Positions 35,436 to 44,327 of a stretch of 64,000 bases of DNA are shown in pieces. Origin of the DNA: JAYRSJ01 sp041920215. GTDB lineage: Bacteria > Pseudomonadota > Gammaproteobacteria > Burkholderiales > Burkholderiaceae_C. The translations under genes were made by a program, and so were the position numbers. The notes beneath the pieces are model-generated. The model worked only from the letters and a program-made list of their open reading frames with translations. It made no database searches and was not told where the DNA came from. Every line of letters starts with the position of its first letter. Position 1 is the stretch's first letter. The stretch is from positions 1-64,000 of the forward strand of contig JAYRSJ010000019.1 of NCBI GenBank assembly GCA_041920215.1, in the 5' to 3' direction.

Positions 35436-36743
35436 TTAGCGCAAGCGCGCTGGCGACAGCGCATCCGCGACCAGCGCGCCGCTGCGGCCGGCCAGGCCAT
35501 CGGCCAGGATCTGGGCGGCGGCGCAGGCCAGCGTCCAGCCTTCCAGGCCATGAGCGACGTTGATCCAAAGCCCCGCTGGCCCGGCCGGACCCAGCAGGGG
35601 AAGGCCGTCCGGCAGGCTTGCGGCACGGGCGCTCCAGCGCTGGGCCTGGGCCAGATGGGCGGCGCCGGGAAAACAATCGTGCAGCACCTTGTGCAGCAGG
35701 ACGAAGTGCTGCGCCTCGTCGGCTGCGCTCGCCGCTGCCAGTCTGGCCGGCCCGCTCACCCGCAGGCGCTGGCCCAGGCGGGTGATCAGCACCTGCTGCT
35801 GCAGATCCAGCAAGGCCGAGCGCGGCCCCAGATCCGGGTGGGCCTCCAGCTGCCGCAGGGGTGCGGTCAGCGAGCATGCGCTCACCTCGGCCAGCGGCAG
35901 TGCGGGGCCACCGGCCGCCTCCAACAGGGAGGCAGCACTCAGGGCGCAGCACAGCAGGATGGCGTCGAACTGCTGCTCCTCGGGCGTATGCGCCTGTGGT
36001 CGGGTGTCCTGGCCCTCGCTGTCAGGCGCTTCGGCAGCAGGCTTCTGTGCCAGGCCATGTTCTGGTGGCGTGTAGGCATGAACCAGGCTGGCCGGTGCGC
36101 CGGCCCGGATGGACCGCACCGTCGTGTGGAAACGGAAGCGGGCCCCCAGGCGCTGGGCCTGCAGGCGCAGCGCCTGGGCGAACTGGCGTGCGTTGCCGGC
36201 CTCATCCTGCAGCAGGTGCATGGCGCCATGCAGGCGCAACTCGGGGTTCAGTCCGGGCTCCGGCAGGCGGGCCTGGCTGGCGCTGAGGCTGCGCAGCGCC
36301 AGGCCCGTGGCTTGCGGTTGGGTCAGTCCGGCCTGCAGCGCTGCCTCGTCTCTGGCGCTGCGCAGCAGGATCAGCAGACCCTCGCTGCGCTCATAGTCCA
36401 GCTTCAGCTGCTGTCGCCAGTCCTGCAGCAGTGTCTGGCTATGGCGCGCCAGCGCGGCGAGTTGGGCGCGTGCTTGCTGCGTCGACTGCGCCTGGGCCAG
36501 GCGACGCTGGTTCCAGAGCCAGCGCAGGTGGCGGGGGGACAGGGCCTGCATCGTGCGGGCGGCCACCGGCAGTGGTCCCAGGGTGGCCAGCAGCGCCGGT
36601 GCCACCAGGCCCGCGTTGGCAAAGCTGCCTTGCGCGGCCACGGCGCCGCCGCGCTCGAACACGGTCACCTCGTGCCCCTCAGCGGCCAGTGCGTACGCAG
36701 TGCTAACGCCGGCGATGCCGGCTCCGATCACAGCCACACGCAT
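35436..36743 (-). CDS. DadA-like FAD-dependent D-amino-acid dehydrogenase
   Basis: 435-residue DAO-family flavoprotein. The FAD fingerprint is VAVIGAGIAGVSTAYALAAEG, followed by EVTVFERGGAVAAQGSFANAGL, which matches DadA (VSRGNAG region). A C-terminal GLWINVAHGLEGWTLACAAA fits the second flavin contact, with GLEG where DadA often has GHGTLGWT. A hydrophilic insert (KPAAEAPDSEGQDTRPQ region) is unconserved. It lies directly after the amidase gene (stop and start adjacent) and 9 bp before nnr, so the three are probably one operon. The substrate is not determined. Confidence 0.75.
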   Translation of the reverse strand: MRVAVIGAGIAGVSTAYALAAEGHEVTVFERGGAVAAQGSFANAGLVAPALLATLGPLPVAARTMQALSPRHLRWLWNQRRLAQAQSTQQARAQLAALARHSQTLLQDWRQQLKLDYERSEGLLILLRSARDEAALQAGLTQPQATGLALRSLSASQARLPEPGLNPELRLHGAMHLLQDEAGNARQFAQALRLQAQRLGARFRFHTTVRSIRAGAPASLVHAYTPPEHGLAQKPAAEAPDSEGQDTRPQAHTPEEQQFDAILLCCALSAASLLEAAGGPALPLAEVSACSLTAPLRQLEAHPDLGPRSALLDLQQQVLITRLGQRLRVSGPARLAAASAADEAQHFVLLHKVLHDCFPGAAHLAQAQRWSARAASLPDGLPLLGPAGPAGLWINVAHGLEGWTLACAAAQILADGLAGRSGALVADALSPARLR

Positions 36744-38099
36744 TCAGGCCTCCAGAGGGGCTTGCAGGGCCGCTTCAATCGACAGTGACAGATCCAGCAG
36801 GTGGTCGTCATGCAGCGCGGGCGCCCATGCCATCAAGCCGACGGGAAGTTCGTCCGCCTGTTGGCAGGGTAGGGAGAGGGCGCAGCCATCCAGCAGGTTG
36901 ACCACCGAGGTGTTGCGCAGCAGCAGGGTGTTGCAGGCGAAGAAGGTCTCGTCACTGTCCAGCAGCGGCTGCAGCAATGGGGCCACGACCGGTACCGTGG
37001 GGCTTAGCATGGCATCGAAACCCTGCAGAGCCGTCTCCATGCGGCTTATCCAGGCGCGCCGGACACTGAGCAGCTGCAGATAGTCGGCGGCGCTGATGGC
37101 CGCGCCGCGTCGTATGCGCAGCGCCACGCGCGGGTCGTAGTGCGGGCCATGGCTGGCGATGCGCTCGCGATGCCATGCCCAGCTCTCGGCGGCCGGCAGG
37201 CCGCCGCCGGCTTGCAGCGGCGCCAGATCGTCCAGCTCAGGCAGGCACAGCGACTCGACGCGCGCGCCGGCCCGACTCAGCGCGGCAAGGCAGCGCTCGA
37301 AAGCGCGGCTCACGGTCGCGTCCATGCCTTCCAGCAACTGGTTCGGCACGCCGAAGCGGCAGGCGTTCAGCGGGCGCCGCGCGAGGCGCACCGTGCGCTG
37401 TGCCAGCACCTCGTGCATCAGCACCGCGTCGCGCACGGAACGGGTGAGGGCGCAGACCGTGTCCAGGCTGGTGGACAAGGGAATGCAGCCCTCGGCGGGC
37501 GTCAGGCGGGCGGTGTTCTTGAAGCCCACTAGGCCCTGCAGCGCGGCCGGGATGCGGATCGAGCCTCCGGTGTCCGAGCCCAGGGCGGCCCAGGCGGCAC
37601 CACTGGCCACGCTGACGGCGCCACCCGATGTGGAGCCGCCGGGTATGCGCTGCAGGCCGTCGAGCGCCAGCGTCACCGGGTTCGGCGGTGTGCCGTGATG
37701 CGGGTTGATGCCCACGCCCGAGAAGGCGAACTCGCTCAGGTTAGTGTGTCCTATCGGTGCCGCACCAGCGGCGCGCAGGCGGGCGACGGCCGCGCTGTCG
37801 CTGCGGGCCGGCTGCGCATCGTCCATGGCTCGGGAACCGCCGGTGCTGGGCCAGCCGGCTACATCGAACAAGTCCTTGATGCTGATGGCGATGCCGCCCA
37901 GGCGGGCGCGGGGCAGGCCCGCTTGGGCCTGTAGATCGGTGGCGCGAGCGGCGGCCAGGGCGCCCGCCTCAAACAGGCGCACGAAGGCATGGCGGCACGC
38001 CGGCGCCTGGGCCAGGCTCAGGTTTTGCTGCATCAGATCCAGGGCCTGGAGACGGCCCTGCTGCAGGCCCTGCAGGGTGCTGCTGAGGTCGGGGTGCAT
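36744..38099 (-). CDS. Amidase-signature family hydrolase
   Basis: 451-residue amidase of the Ser-cisSer-Lys type. Catalytic Lys in GGIAISIKDLFDVAG, cis-Ser in PGGSTSGGAVSVASGAAW and nucleophile Ser in LGSDTGGSIRIPAA. Its close coupling to the D-amino-acid dehydrogenase suggests it may release an amino acid or amide substrate for that enzyme, but this is inference. GatA is unlikely because no gatB/gatC are adjacent. ATG 38099 preferred; upstream in-frame sequence overlaps the rpsB promoter region and is unconserved. Confidence 0.82.
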   Translation of the reverse strand: MHPDLSSTLQGLQQGRLQALDLMQQNLSLAQAPACRHAFVRLFEAGALAAARATDLQAQAGLPRARLGGIAISIKDLFDVAGWPSTGGSRAMDDAQPARSDSAAVARLRAAGAAPIGHTNLSEFAFSGVGINPHHGTPPNPVTLALDGLQRIPGGSTSGGAVSVASGAAWAALGSDTGGSIRIPAALQGLVGFKNTARLTPAEGCIPLSTSLDTVCALTRSVRDAVLMHEVLAQRTVRLARRPLNACRFGVPNQLLEGMDATVSRAFERCLAALSRAGARVESLCLPELDDLAPLQAGGGLPAAESWAWHRERIASHGPHYDPRVALRIRRGAAISAADYLQLLSVRRAWISRMETALQGFDAMLSPTVPVVAPLLQPLLDSDETFFACNTLLLRNTSVVNLLDGCALSLPCQQADELPVGLMAWAPALHDDHLLDLSLSIEAALQAPLEA

Positions 38100-38317
38100 C
38101 GCTGGTGTATACTCTTTGGGTTTTGCTGACTGTGGCGGCGTTCTTGCCGTCAGCCAGTGACCGGAATCGGCTCGTTCGGGTGCGATTGTCGGTGCTGAAT
38201 GCAGGGCAAAACAAATCGCAAACCGGCCACTCAAAGGTGTTGCTTGCTCGACTGTCCCGCGCTGGGGCATAGGCAGCGATTCTGGCCGGATTTAAGACCC
38301 AACCTTCGGAGTTATCC
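38100..38317 (+). promoter_or_regulatory. rpsB upstream region and leader
   Basis: 218 bp between divergent amidase and rpsB without a gene. A TATACT box at 38108-38113 could be the rpsB -10, giving a leader of about 200 nt; a -35 match is weak. GGAG precedes the rpsB ATG. No known ribosomal-protein leader structure is recognisable by eye. Confidence 0.35.
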
Positions 38318-39064
38318 ATGTCCGTGACGATGCGTGAAATGCTGGAAGCCGGTGTCCATTTTGGTCACCAGACCCGCTTCTGGAACCCCAAGATGGCCCC
38401 CTATATCTACGGCCATCGCAACAAGATCCACATCATCAACCTCGAAAAGACCTTGCCCAAGTTCGAGGAGGCGATGAAGTTTGTGCGTCAGCTGGCAGCC
38501 AAGCGCGGCTCCATCCTGATGATCGGTACCAAGCGCCAGGCCCGCGACGTGGTCGCGATGGAAGCCCAGCGCGCCGGCATGCCCTATGTCGACCAGCGTT
38601 GGCTCGGCGGCATGATGACCAACTTCAAGACGGTCAAGGGTTCGCTGAAGAATCTGAAGGACATGCAGGCCCAGATCGAAGCCGGCACCCAGCCCGCGAT
38701 CAAGAAGGAAGCCCTGCTGTTCCAGCGCGATCTGGCCAAGCTGGAGAAGAACATCGGCGGCATCCAGGACATGGCCGCTCTGCCGGACGCCATTTTCGTG
38801 ATCGACGTCGGCTACCACAAGATCGCCGTGGCTGAGGCCAAGAAGCTGGGCATTCCGGTGATCGGCGTGGTTGACACCAACCACTCGCCCGAAGGCATTG
38901 ACTACATCATCCCGGGCAACGATGACTCCGCCAAGGCCGTGGCCCTGTACGCCAAGGCTGTGGCCGATGCCGTGCTGGAAGGCCGTGCCAACGCTGGCAA
39001 CGAGCTGGTGCAGGCGGTGGCGGCTGACGGCGACGAGTTCGTGGAAGTCAACGAAGGCGCCTGA
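38318..39064 (+). CDS. rpsB: 30S ribosomal protein S2
   Basis: 248-residue S2 with the opening MREMLEAGVHFGHQTRFWNPKM, the KRGSILMIGTKRQARDVV segment, QRWLGGMMTNFKT, and the C-terminal IPVIGVVDTNHSPEGIDY and IPGNDDSAKAVALYAKAVAD. First gene of the rpsB-tsf-pyrH-frr group. A hairpin terminator or attenuator follows. Confidence 0.98.
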   Translation: MSVTMREMLEAGVHFGHQTRFWNPKMAPYIYGHRNKIHIINLEKTLPKFEEAMKFVRQLAAKRGSILMIGTKRQARDVVAMEAQRAGMPYVDQRWLGGMMTNFKTVKGSLKNLKDMQAQIEAGTQPAIKKEALLFQRDLAKLEKNIGGIQDMAALPDAIFVIDVGYHKIAVAEAKKLGIPVIGVVDTNHSPEGIDYIIPGNDDSAKAVALYAKAVADAVLEGRANAGNELVQAVAADGDEFVEVNEGA

Positions 39065-39083
39065 TCCGGCTCCTCGCCAGGTC

Positions 39084-39109
39084 AAAGGGGCTGATTCAGC
39101 CCCTTTTTT
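39084..39109 (+). terminator. Intercistronic terminator/attenuator between rpsB and tsf
   Basis: AAAGGGGCTGA pairs with TTCAGCCCCTTT-type sequence (39084-39107), followed by a T-run. A second GCCCCTTT at 39152-39159 could instead pair with the left arm (AAAGGGGC, 39084-39091), giving a competing structure just before the tsf start. Confidence 0.75.
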
Positions 39110-39176
39110 CAAAGCTGAACAAGTTTCACTGGGGTCAGGTCTTGCTGATCGGCCCCTTTGCACAACGGAGATTGAT

Positions 39177-40073
39177 ATGGCTGCAATTACCGCAAGCATG
39201 GTCGCTGAGCTGCGCGCCCGCACCGATGCCCCGATGATGGAATGCAAGAAGGCGCTGACCGAGGCGGACGGCGACCTGTCGCGCGCCGAGGAAATCCTGC
39301 GCGTCAAGCTGGGCAACAAGGCTGGCAAGGCGGCCTCGCGCATCACCGCTGAAGGTGTGGTCGCCTCGGCCGTGGTCGGCAGCGTCGGCGCGCTGATCGA
39401 AGTCAACTGCGAAACCGACTTCGTGTCCAAGAACGACGCCTTCCTGGCCTTCGTCAACGCGCTGGCCGGTCTGGTGGCCGAGCACAACCCGGCCGATATC
39501 GCGGCGCTGTCGGCGCTGTCGCTGTCGCAGGAAGGTTTCGGCCCGACGGTGGAAGACGTGCGCAAGGGCCTGATCGGCAAGATCGGTGAGAACATGACGA
39601 TCCGCCGCTTCCAGCGCTACGCCTCGGGCGCCAAGCTGGCCTCCTATCTGCACGGTACCCGCATCGGCGTGATGGTCGAGTTCGAGGGGGACGATGTGTC
39701 CGCCAAGGACGTCGCGATGCATGTCGCCGCGATGAAACCGGCCGCCCTGTCCTCGGCCGAAGTGCCGGCCGAACTGGTCGAGAAGGAGCGCAAGATTGCT
39801 GCCGAGAAGGCTGCCGAGTCCGGCAAGCCGGCCGATATCGTCGCCAAGATGGTCGAAGGCTCGGTGCAGAAGTTCCTCAAGGAGGTCTCGCTGCTGGATC
39901 AGGTCTTCGTCAAGGCCGCTGACGGCAAGCAGACCGTCGGCGCGATGCTGAAGGAGAAGGCCACCACGGTGAAGAGCTTCACGCTGTACGTGGTGGGTGA
40001 GGGCATCGAGAAGAAGGTGGATGATTTTGCCGCCGAGGTGGCCGCCCAGGTGGCCGCCGCAAAAGGGGCCTAA
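39177..40073 (+). CDS. tsf: Translation elongation factor Ts
   Basis: Nucleotide exchange factor for EF-Tu. 298 residues from ATG 39177 with MVAELRARTDAPMMECKKAL, the TDFVSKNDAF core motif (NCETDFVSKND), the dimerisation coiled coil and the C-terminal RYASGAKLASYLHG to QTVGAMLKEK region. ACGGAG Shine-Dalgarno 6 bp upstream. Preceded by the rpsB terminator and followed by its own. Confidence 0.98.
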   Translation: MAAITASMVAELRARTDAPMMECKKALTEADGDLSRAEEILRVKLGNKAGKAASRITAEGVVASAVVGSVGALIEVNCETDFVSKNDAFLAFVNALAGLVAEHNPADIAALSALSLSQEGFGPTVEDVRKGLIGKIGENMTIRRFQRYASGAKLASYLHGTRIGVMVEFEGDDVSAKDVAMHVAAMKPAALSSAEVPAELVEKERKIAAEKAAESGKPADIVAKMVEGSVQKFLKEVSLLDQVFVKAADGKQTVGAMLKEKATTVKSFTLYVVGEGIEKKVDDFAAEVAAQVAAAKGA

Positions 40074-40086
40074 GCCCTGAACTGAC

Positions 40087-40109
40087 AAGGGCGCCTCAGG
40101 CGCCCTTTA
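40087..40109 (+). terminator. Rho-independent terminator after tsf
   Basis: AAGGGCGCC (40087-40095), loop TCA, GGCGCCCTT (40099-40107), then TT. A perfect 9-bp stem 13 bp after the tsf stop. Confidence 0.75.
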
Positions 40110-40189
40110 CACTTGTGCCCGCAGTCCTGTCATCCCGGGATGGATAGACTGCGGGCCGCCATCCAAGATCCAGCACAGCCGAGGTATTC

Positions 40190-40900
40190 ATGCCCGCGTA
40201 CAAACGCATCCTGCTCAAACTCTCCGGCGAGGCCCTGATGGGCGATGACGCCTATGGCATCAATCGCGCCACCATCGTGCGCATGGTGCGCGAGATCCAG
40301 GAGGTCACGCAGCTGGGTGTGGAAGTGGCGGTCGTGATCGGCGGCGGCAATATCTTCCGCGGCGTCGCTGGCGGCTCGGTGGGCATGGATCGCGCGACGG
40401 CCGATTACATGGGCATGCTGGCCACGGTGATGAATTCGCTGGCCCTGGCCGACACCATGCGCCAGGAAGGCATGACGGCCCGGGTGATGTCGGCCATCAG
40501 CATCGAGCAGGTGGTCGAGCCCTATGTGCGGCCCAAGGCTCTGCAGTATCTGGAAGAGGGCAAGGTCGTCGTCTTTGCCGCCGGCACCGGCAACCCCTTC
40601 TTCACGACCGACACCGCGGCCGCCCTGCGCGGTGCCGAGATCGGTGCCGAGATCATGCTCAAGGCCACCAAGGTCGACGGCGTCTATAGCGCCGATCCCA
40701 AGAAGGATCCGCAGGCGACGCGCTATGCGCGCATCACCTTCGACGAGGCCATCAGCAAGAATCTGCAGGTTCTGGACGCCACCGCCTTCGCGCTGTGCCG
40801 CGATCAGAAGCTGCCGATCAAGGTGTTCTCCATCTTCAAGCCGGGCGCACTCAAGCGTGTCGTCATGGGTGAGGACGAGGGCACGCTGGTACACGTCTGA
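40190..40900 (+). CDS. pyrH: UMP kinase
   Basis: Amino-acid-kinase-fold UMP kinase (236 residues): KRILLKLSGEALMG, VVIGGGNIFRG, ADYMGMLATVMNSLAL, AAGTGNPFFTTDTAA and KATKVDGVYSADPKKDP. The ATG at 40190 fits conserved length. Located between tsf and frr as usual. Confidence 0.97.
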   Translation: MPAYKRILLKLSGEALMGDDAYGINRATIVRMVREIQEVTQLGVEVAVVIGGGNIFRGVAGGSVGMDRATADYMGMLATVMNSLALADTMRQEGMTARVMSAISIEQVVEPYVRPKALQYLEEGKVVVFAAGTGNPFFTTDTAAALRGAEIGAEIMLKATKVDGVYSADPKKDPQATRYARITFDEAISKNLQVLDATAFALCRDQKLPIKVFSIFKPGALKRVVMGEDEGTLVHV

Positions 40901-40956
40901 GCCGGCCGCTGCGTTAGGGCAGGGCCAAGCAGTCTAGTCAGCAAGGTTTGAGAATC

Positions 40957-41517
40957 ATGAGCATCGCAGACATCAAGAAGAACGCCGAGGCCAAGATGGC
41001 CAAGTCGGTGGAAGCGTTCAAGAACGAGTTGCACAAGATCCGTACCGGTCGCGCCCACCCGGGCATCCTCGACCAGGTCAGCGTCGACTACTACGGCTCC
41101 ATGGTGCCGATCTCGCAGGTGGCCAACGTCACGCTGCTGGATGCCCGCACGATCAGCGTCCAGCCCTGGGAGAAGGGTATGGGCGCCAAGATCGAGAAGG
41201 CCATCCGTGAGTCTGATCTGGGGCTGAACCCCTCGTCCCAGGGTGATCTGATCCGTGTGCCGATGCCGCCGTTGACCGAGGAGCGCCGCAAGGAGCTGAC
41301 CAAGGTCGTCAAGAACGCAGGCGAGGACGCCAAGGTGGCGGTGCGCAATCTGCGCCGCGACGCCAACGAGCAGGCCAAGAAGCTGCTGAAGGACAAGGAG
41401 ATCGGCGAGGACGATGAGCGCCGCAGCCTGGACGAGGTGCAGAAGCTGACCGATCGGGTGATCGCCGAGATCGACAAGCTGACCTCGGGCAAGGAAGCCG
41501 AGATCCTCGCAGTCTGA
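40957..41517 (+). CDS. frr: Ribosome recycling factor
   Basis: 186-residue RRF, which with EF-G splits post-termination ribosomes. Conserved KNELHKIRTGRAHPGILDQV, PWEKGMGAKIEKAI, DLGLNPSSQGDLIRVPMPPL and LTEERRKELTKV. ATG 40957 preferred over an in-frame TTG 9 bp earlier. uppS starts 11 bp after the stop. Confidence 0.98.
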   Translation: MSIADIKKNAEAKMAKSVEAFKNELHKIRTGRAHPGILDQVSVDYYGSMVPISQVANVTLLDARTISVQPWEKGMGAKIEKAIRESDLGLNPSSQGDLIRVPMPPLTEERRKELTKVVKNAGEDAKVAVRNLRRDANEQAKKLLKDKEIGEDDERRSLDEVQKLTDRVIAEIDKLTSGKEAEILAV

Positions 41518-41528
41518 GCGCCAGCGCA

Positions 41529-42257
41529 GTGACTAGCGAGAGCAAGGCGGTCCCCCGCCACGTGGCCATCGTGATGGATGGCAATGGCCGCTGGGCCAAG
41601 AAGCGCTTTCTGCCGCGCTTCTTTGGCCACAAGCAAGGCGTGGATGCCCTGGTCAAGATCGTTCAGGCCTGTATCGATCGAGAGATCGAGTACCTGACCG
41701 TCTTCGCTTTCTCCAGCGAAAACTGGAAGCGTCCCAGCGACGAGGTCTCCGGCCTGATGGGCCTGGTGCTGGCCGCGGTATCGCGCTATCTGGCACGCAT
41801 GGGCGCGATGGGTGTGCGCATCCGCATCGTTGGCGATCGCGAGGCGGTCTCCGACAAGCTGCGCACTGCCTGGAACGAGGCCGAGTCCAGCACCCGCCAC
41901 AACAGCAAGCTGACCCTCAACGTGGCCTTCAACTATGGCGGTCGCTGGGACATCGTTCAGGCCTGCCGTGCGGCGATGGAGGCGGGTGTGCCGCCGGCCG
42001 AACTGACCGAAGCCAAGCTCAGCGAGTTCATGGCGATCAGCTATGCACCCGATCCGGATCTGTTCATACGCACCGGTGGCGAGGTGCGTATCAGCAATTT
42101 CCTGCTCTGGCAGGCGGCCTACACCGAGTTCGTCTTCTCCGACTGCCTGTGGCCCGAGTTCGGCGAGGCCCAGCTGGATGCGGCCATCCAAGCCTTCCGC
42201 GAGCGTGATCGCCGCTTCGGCGGTGTCAAGGAGGCCCCGGCCCTGGCCGGGGCCTGA
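41529..42257 (+). CDS. uppS: Undecaprenyl diphosphate synthase
   Basis: cis-Prenyltransferase making the C55 lipid carrier for peptidoglycan and LPS. 242 residues with HVAIVMDGNGRWAKKR (catalytic Asp), FFGHKQGVDAL, YLTVFAFSSENWKRP, NVAFNYGGRWDI and DLFIRTGGEVRISNFLLWQ. Start is GTG 41529. cdsA follows after 7 bp. Confidence 0.97.
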   Translation: MTSESKAVPRHVAIVMDGNGRWAKKRFLPRFFGHKQGVDALVKIVQACIDREIEYLTVFAFSSENWKRPSDEVSGLMGLVLAAVSRYLARMGAMGVRIRIVGDREAVSDKLRTAWNEAESSTRHNSKLTLNVAFNYGGRWDIVQACRAAMEAGVPPAELTEAKLSEFMAISYAPDPDLFIRTGGEVRISNFLLWQAAYTEFVFSDCLWPEFGEAQLDAAIQAFRERDRRFGGVKEAPALAGA

Positions 42258-42264
42258 GTTCTCC

Positions 42265-43125
42265 ATGCTCAAACAGCGCCTGATCACCGCCATCGTGCTG
42301 CTGGCGATTTTGCTGCCGGCGATGTTCGCCGCCTCGCCCTGGCCTTTCGCGCTGCTGACGCTGCTGATGATTGGCGCAGCCGGCTGGGAATGGGCGCGGC
42401 TCAACGGCCTGGCTGGCGGCTTGGCCCTGCTTTACGGCGCTGCGCTGGCCAGCCTGTGCGCGGCCACTCTGCTGACGCTGGGCATGCAGGCTCTGCCAGC
42501 CTGGTGCTGGTGGCTGGCGGGCCTGATCTGGGTGCTCGGCGGTGCGCGGGCGCTGGCCGGCGGACCGGCGGCCTGGCCGCAACTGTCGCAGGCGCTACGC
42601 CTGCTGATGGGCATGGTGGCGCTGTGGGCGGCCTGGGCCGCGCTTGCGCAGGCCAAGGCCCTGGGTCTGAACTTCCTGCTCTCGGTCTTCTGCCTGGTCT
42701 GGATGGCCGATGTGGCTGCCTATTTCGGCGGTCGCACCTTTGGCCGTCGCAAGCTGGCTCCGGCGATCAGTCCGGGCAAGAGCTGGGAAGGGGTGTGGAC
42801 CGGCATGGTCGCGGTGCTGCTGCTGGGCCTGCTGTGGGCCCTCGTGATCGACACAAGAGTGGCGGTCGATTCGGCCAGCCTGTACCAGCGCCTGCTGGGC
42901 GGGGGCTCCTGGCTGAGTTTGTGCGTCGGGCTGATTGCGCTGCTTTTCCTGGCCGGCATGAGCGTGGTCGGCGATCTGTTCGAATCCCTGATCAAGCGTG
43001 CCGTCGGCGCCAAGGACAGCAGTGCGCTGCTGCCCGGCCACGGCGGTGTGCTGGATCGTATCGACGCCTTGCTGCCGGTGTTCCCGCTGGCCCTGGCGCT
43101 GAGTTCCCTGACTGGTCTGAGATGA
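42265..43125 (+). CDS. cdsA: Phosphatidate cytidylyltransferase
   Basis: Integral membrane enzyme making CDP-diacylglycerol. 286 residues with multiple hydrophobic helices, from MLKQRLITAIVLLAIL onward, and the CdsA signature DVAAYFGGRTFGRRKLAP, SPGKSWEG, GDLFESLIKRAVGAKDS and LPGHGGVLDRIDAL. Overlaps dxr by 4 bp. Confidence 0.96.
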   Translation: MLKQRLITAIVLLAILLPAMFAASPWPFALLTLLMIGAAGWEWARLNGLAGGLALLYGAALASLCAATLLTLGMQALPAWCWWLAGLIWVLGGARALAGGPAAWPQLSQALRLLMGMVALWAAWAALAQAKALGLNFLLSVFCLVWMADVAAYFGGRTFGRRKLAPAISPGKSWEGVWTGMVAVLLLGLLWALVIDTRVAVDSASLYQRLLGGGSWLSLCVGLIALLFLAGMSVVGDLFESLIKRAVGAKDSSALLPGHGGVLDRIDALLPVFPLALALSSLTGLR

Positions 43126-44327
43126 GTGCAAGCATGGGCGCCAAGCGCGAACGCGTCTGCGTGCTGGGGTCGACCGGCTCCATCGGCGGCAACACCCTGG
43201 ATGTGCTGGATCGCCACCCCGAGCGTTTCGAGGTCTTTGCCCTGAGCGCGATGTCGCGGGTAGACGCGCTGCTGGCACAGTGCCTGCGCTACCGGCCGCG
43301 CTATGCGGTGCTGCCGGAGCCGGCCTTGGCGGCGCAGCTGCGCGCCGGGCTGCGCGCCAAGGGCAGCCGCACCGAGGTGCTGGACGGCGTGCCGGCCCTG
43401 GCCGACATCGCTGCCCATCCGGAGGTGGATGCGGTGATGGCGGCCATCGTCGGTGCGGCTGGCCTGGCACCCTGCCTGGCGGCGGCGCGTGCCGGCAAAA
43501 AGCTGCTTTTGGCCAACAAGGAGGCCATCGTCGTCGGTGGCGCTCTCTTCATGCAGGCGGTCGAGGCGGGCGGCGCCACGCTGCTGCCCATCGACTCCGA
43601 GCATTCAGCCATCTTCCAGTGCCTGCCCGAGGACCGCAAGACCTGGCCCCAGCGCATCGATCACATCGTGCTGACGGCCTCTGGCGGCCCCTTCCGTCAG
43701 CGCGATCCGGCCACGCTGGCCGAGGTGACGCCCGAGCAGGCGGTGGCCCATCCGAACTGGGTGATGGGACGCAAGATCTCGGTCGACTCGGCCACGATGA
43801 TGAACAAGGCGCTGGAGGTGATCGAGGCGCGCTGGCTGTTCGGCTTGGCGCCCGAGCAGATCAAGGTGCTGATCCATCCGCAGAGCATCATCCACTCGAT
43901 GGTGGTGTGCCGCGACCAGTCGGTGCTGGCCCAGTTGGGCACGCCGGATATGCGTGTGCCCATCGCCTACGGCCTGGCCTGGCCCGAGCGCATCGCCTGC
44001 GGTGCCCAGGCCCTGGATCTGCTGACAGGCCCCTCGCTGAGCTTCGAAGAGGCCGACGAAAGGCGCTTCCCCGGCCTCTATCTGTCCTGGCAGGCTTTGC
44101 GCGCCGCCGAGGGCTCGACCGCGGTGCTGAATGCCGCCAACGAAGAGGCGGTGGCGGCGTTTCTGGAGCGCGGCCTGCGCTTCGACCAGATCCACCGTAT
44201 CAACAGCGAAACGCTGGCCCGGGTGCTGCCCGCTGCCAGCGACTGCCATTCGCTGGAAGGCTTGCTGGGCCTGGACGCGCGTGCCCGTGCGGCCGCCCAG
44301 GCGCTGATCCGGAGCCTGGCGGCGTGA
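43122..44327 (+). CDS. dxr: 1-deoxy-D-xylulose-5-phosphate reductoisomerase
   Basis: NADPH-dependent second enzyme of the MEP pathway, 401 residues. NADPH loop VLGSTGSIGGNTLDVLDRHP, KKLLLANKEAIVVGG, LPIDSEHSAIFQCL, TASGGPF, HPNWVMGRKISVDSATMMNK and IHPQSIIHSMV. Coupled by 4-bp and 1-bp overlaps to cdsA and rseP. Confidence 0.97.
   Translation: MSASMGAKRERVCVLGSTGSIGGNTLDVLDRHPERFEVFALSAMSRVDALLAQCLRYRPRYAVLPEPALAAQLRAGLRAKGSRTEVLDGVPALADIAAHPEVDAVMAAIVGAAGLAPCLAAARAGKKLLLANKEAIVVGGALFMQAVEAGGATLLPIDSEHSAIFQCLPEDRKTWPQRIDHIVLTASGGPFRQRDPATLAEVTPEQAVAHPNWVMGRKISVDSATMMNKALEVIEARWLFGLAPEQIKVLIHPQSIIHSMVVCRDQSVLAQLGTPDMRVPIAYGLAWPERIACGAQALDLLTGPSLSFEEADERRFPGLYLSWQALRAAEGSTAVLNAANEEAVAAFLERGLRFDQIHRINSETLARVLPAASDCHSLEGLLGLDARARAAAQALIRSLAA

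Noticed and set aside
38100..38270. N-terminal extension of the amidase to 38270
   Set aside because: The added 57 residues lack conservation and overlap the rpsB promoter; the ATG at 38099 begins where amidase-like sequence begins.
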